Assembly (NCBI GenBank): GCA_964506935.1
Contig: CAZDOD010000145.1
Location: 1 to 7,503, forward strand
DNA: 7,503 nucleotides
Direction: 5' to 3'
DNA from: CAZDOD01 sp964506935
Lineage (GTDB): Bacteria; Desulfobacterota; Zymogenia; Zymogenales; Zymogenaceae
In this document: positions 4,994-7,503 of the stretch, piece after piece
Layout of the letters: every line of letters begins with the position of its first letter
Numbering within the stretch: the first letter of the stretch is position 1
The notes under the pieces: generated by a model
The model's database searches: none
The model's input: the letters and a program-made list of their open reading frames with translations, nothing else
What the model was told of the DNA's origin: nothing
Made by a program: the position numbers and the translations under genes

Positions 4994-6355
4994 ATGAAGG
5001 AAAAGGGAATATTGGGGCTAAAGCGGGTACTGGGCCTCAAAGAGGTGGTGGCGATCGGGATCGGCCAAACGATTGGCGCCGGCGTCTTCGCCATGACGGG
5101 CATCGCCATCGGGATGTGCGGTACAGCGCTGCCGATCGCATATATGCTCGCCGTGATACCGGTCATCTTTCTGATGCTGCCTTTGATACAGCTCGGTGCG
5201 GCGATACCCACGGTCGGGGGCAACTACACCTATCCTAGCCGCCTCGTCTCGCCGTTTGTGGCCTTTATGGGGATATGGATAATAGCCATTGGGCATTTCA
5301 TGGGCGCCTTCCCGCTCTACACGATAACCATGGTGGAGTACCTCCGGGCGTTTTTCCCAAACCTCGATATAACCATTGCTGCCGTCGCAATATTGACGAT
5401 CTTTTATCTGATCAACCTTCTTGGTATAAGTCTCGCCGCAGTGGTTCAGGGAGTCATGGTATTAATAATGATATCGGCCCTCGTTATGTATTCGGCCGTG
5501 GGGCTTCCGCACGTATCGCTATCTCATTTTGAGAACCTCTTTCCGATGGGAGGTCTTTCACTCCTCTCGGCAACCGCCCTTCTGACATTTCCGTATCTCG
5601 GCTCAAACGCCATCATAGAGCTTGGGGGGGAGATAAAGCGTCCCGAGCGCACGATCCCGATATCTTTTCTCATAATCTTCCCCATGATCTTTATCATCTA
5701 CGTCACGATGAGCTTCGTGGCGGTGGGCGTTACGGGGTGGGAGGTTGCGGCGGATAAAACCCTGACTGAATCGGCACGGGCCTTTCTATCCGGAGCGGCC
5801 CTTAACTACTTCATCATCGGCGGGGCGCTCCTCGCAATCACGACGACGTTAAACGCATCGTTTATGTGGGGGACTAAATCACTGATGGTTATCGCAAAGG
5901 ACGGGCTTCTGCCGGAGTTCCTCACCAGGGTCAATAAGAGATTCGGAACTCCGCACTATATGCTGACAATATTGTGGTTAATTCCGGTAATAGCGATAAT
6001 ATGCAAAATCCCGATAAAGACATTTGCCATATACGCATCTATAGGCGGCCTCGTGGTCTTCATCCCCGTAATGATAGCGGGATTGCTTTTGAAGAAGAAG
6101 ATGCCGGATAAGTATAAGGCCTCCCCTTTTAAAATTCCGCAGAAACTACTTGTAGTTTGCGTCGTCATCGGCATACTTCTGTTTATCGTTGCCATTTTTG
6201 CCCTTATTAGTGAGCTATGGACCACTAGCCAGACTATGACCTTCGTATTGTTAGAATGGATATTCAATGGTTTAGTGTATTATTATATTATGAAAACCCG
6301 AATGCTGAAAAAGGGAGTCGATTTTAAGAAGCTCACGAAAAAGCTCGAGTTCTAG
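4994..6355 (+). CDS. APC-superfamily amino-acid permease
   Basis: This 453-aa integral membrane protein has about 12 hydrophobic segments, the normal size for the amino acid-polyamine-organocation superfamily. The first helix carries the substrate-backbone-binding glycine motif GIGQTIGAGVF (22-32). The unwound sixth helix region is FPYLGSNAIIELGGEIKRPERTIP (199-222), with the family's typical E-x(2)-RPER-x-IP segment after it. The loop AKDGLLPEFLTRVNKRFGTPHY (301-322) matches the conserved cytoplasmic helix of this superfamily. It should import an amino acid or polyamine by proton symport or exchange; specificity cannot be read. The start is fixed by AGAGGAGG (4981-4988), 5 nt before the ATG. 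The gene lies 33 bp upstream of a PLP enzyme of amino-acid breakdown on the same strand, which suggests transport of that enzyme's substrate. The C-terminal tail is lysine-rich. Confidence 0.9.
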   Translation: MKEKGILGLKRVLGLKEVVAIGIGQTIGAGVFAMTGIAIGMCGTALPIAYMLAVIPVIFLMLPLIQLGAAIPTVGGNYTYPSRLVSPFVAFMGIWIIAIGHFMGAFPLYTITMVEYLRAFFPNLDITIAAVAILTIFYLINLLGISLAAVVQGVMVLIMISALVMYSAVGLPHVSLSHFENLFPMGGLSLLSATALLTFPYLGSNAIIELGGEIKRPERTIPISFLIIFPMIFIIYVTMSFVAVGVTGWEVAADKTLTESARAFLSGAALNYFIIGGALLAITTTLNASFMWGTKSLMVIAKDGLLPEFLTRVNKRFGTPHYMLTILWLIPVIAIICKIPIKTFAIYASIGGLVVFIPVMIAGLLLKKKMPDKYKASPFKIPQKLLVVCVVIGILLFIVAIFALISELWTTSQTMTFVLLEWIFNGLVYYYIMKTRMLKKGVDFKKLTKKLEF

Positions 6356-6388
6356 TATTATTTAAAAAGGATATGTAAGGGACAAGAT

Positions 6389-7492
6389 ATGACGCATCCC
6401 CTTTTTTCCGCCTACCCAAAATTGGAGGGGAAGCTCCCATACATCAAACTCGGGAATTACCCTACGAAGACAGAAAGGCTCTCCGGCCTAGAGGGGGAGC
6501 TCGGTATAAAAAACATCTTCATAAAGCGGGACGATATGTGCTCCGATCTCTACGGCGGGAACAAAGTGAGGAAGCTGGAGTTCCTCCTCGCAGAGGCAAA
6601 AGAGAAGAAGGCGAGATATACGATCAGCGTGGGATACGCCGGCTCCAACCAGACGCTCGCATCGGCGGTCTTCGCAAAAAAGTTGGGTATCAAGCCGATA
6701 TCGATGCACCTCCCCCAGAGGAACGCAAGATATGTTAGGAAAAACCTCCTTTATCAGAAACTCCTCGGGGCTGAGCTTCACCACTACCCCAATATCCCGT
6801 CGATATATATCGGGCTCGGAGTCTTGTCAGTAAAATGTCTCCTGAAATCGGGGAGACTCCCATTTGTAATTCCGCCCGGTGCGTCAAATCCAAAGGGGGT
6901 AATCGGGGTGTGCGGGGGGATATTCGAGCTTTTCACCCAGATCGGGCAGGGGCTTTTGCCCAAGCCCGATCTGATATACGTCCCGCTCGGCTCCTGCGGG
7001 ACGGTTGCGGGCCTCCTTCTCGGGATAAAGGCGCTTGGGCTAGACATAAAGATCGTGGCGGTGGCCGTTGCGGGGAGAATATACAATAACTTCGACGAGA
7101 TAAAGAGGCTCTTTGACGGGGCGAGGAAAATACTCGTGGGGCTCGATCCATCTTTTCCCGATGTAAAGCTCGATGAAAAGGACGTTGAGATTAACTATGA
7201 CTACCTCGGGGATGGCTACGCAAAGTTCACAAAAGAAGGGATGGATGCGGTAAGGCTCGTAAAGAAGTCAGACGGGATCGACCTTGAGGGGACATACACC
7301 GGGAAGGCGATGGCATGCCTCATCGGAGATGCGAAAAAGGGTATCCTGAGTGGGAAGACAACCCTCTTTTGGAATACCTATAATTCCGTGGATTTTAAAG
7401 AAAAGATAAGGGATATCGATTACAAGACATTGCCGAAAATCTACCACCGCTACTTCGAGGAGGACTACCAGCCCTTGGAGATTAGAGACTGA
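6389..7492 (+). CDS. PLP-dependent D-cysteine desulfhydrase / ACC deaminase family enzyme
   Basis: This 367-aa protein belongs to fold-type II PLP enzymes. D-cysteine desulfhydrase makes pyruvate, ammonia and sulfide; ACC deaminase makes 2-oxobutyrate and ammonia. The Schiff-base lysine is Lys59 in YGGNKVRKLEF. The catalytic serine motif is GSNQT (Ser86). The phosphate-binding loop is LGSCGTVAGL (200-209). The tyrosine loop is TYTGKAMACL (Tyr303). At the two positions known to separate the activities, ACC deaminase has Glu295 and Leu322, while this protein has Thr304 and Thr330, favouring a desulfhydrase-like or other amino-acid lyase over ACC deaminase. The usual HTGG near the C-terminus reads NTYN (329-332), so this is a divergent branch and the substrate may differ. 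A ribosome site AAGGGA (6377-6382) lies 6 nt before the ATG. It probably shares a transcript with the permease upstream. The 11 bp after the stop show no terminator. Confidence 0.85.
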   Translation: MTHPLFSAYPKLEGKLPYIKLGNYPTKTERLSGLEGELGIKNIFIKRDDMCSDLYGGNKVRKLEFLLAEAKEKKARYTISVGYAGSNQTLASAVFAKKLGIKPISMHLPQRNARYVRKNLLYQKLLGAELHHYPNIPSIYIGLGVLSVKCLLKSGRLPFVIPPGASNPKGVIGVCGGIFELFTQIGQGLLPKPDLIYVPLGSCGTVAGLLLGIKALGLDIKIVAVAVAGRIYNNFDEIKRLFDGARKILVGLDPSFPDVKLDEKDVEINYDYLGDGYAKFTKEGMDAVRLVKKSDGIDLEGTYTGKAMACLIGDAKKGILSGKTTLFWNTYNSVDFKEKIRDIDYKTLPKIYHRYFEEDYQPLEIRD

Positions 7493-7503
7493 ATCTTGAT
7501 CTT

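Noticed and set aside
6389..7492. ACC deaminase (acdS) as the specific name
   Set aside because: The positions equivalent to ACC deaminase Glu295 and Leu322 are Thr304 and Thr330, which argues against that activity.

Overview
The window is ordinary protein-coding chromosome of a Gram-negative-like bacterium. It has dense genes, sigma70-type promoter boxes, a lipobox-bearing lipoprotein and REP-like intergenic repeats. The CxxC...CxxC plus receiver proteins and the repeat style resemble Desulfobacterota ('deltaproteobacteria') and related anaerobes. That placement is an inference; no marker gene fixes the taxon. No tRNA, rRNA, CRISPR array or complete mobile element was seen.

Left end (1-1255): the C-terminal half of an MFS transporter on the + strand enters from outside the window. 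It meets, stop codon to stop codon with a 4-bp overlap, a minus-strand nicotinamidase gene (pncA) that has a full catalytic triad and a strong promoter.

Centre (1371-3807): three tandem co-directional paralogs of 235, 232 and 229 aa form the most unusual part of the window. Each has an N-terminal four-cysteine zinc-ribbon-like module, an invariant LENP motif, a variable acidic/proline linker and a C-terminal response-regulator receiver domain with nothing after it. The phosphoacceptor Asp157 and Lys212 are kept in all three, but the second acid of the acidic pair is replaced (Y/R/Y) and the Thr/Ser switch position differs (S/H/C). The first two copies each appear to have their own promoter. 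The third follows the second by 34 bp and is probably co-transcribed with it. No histidine kinase is in the window.

Convergent gap (3808-4001): a cluster of hairpin-forming repeats lies between the receiver array and a minus-strand lipoprotein with a transglutaminase/cysteine-protease-like Cys-His-Asp fold (4002-4892).

Right end (4994-7492): a divergent 101-bp intergenic region with an inverted TTGACA pair leads into a two-gene + strand unit: an APC-superfamily amino-acid permease and a PLP-dependent enzyme of the D-cysteine desulfhydrase/ACC deaminase family. Together they suggest uptake and deamination of an amino acid. The substrate cannot be read from sequence alone.
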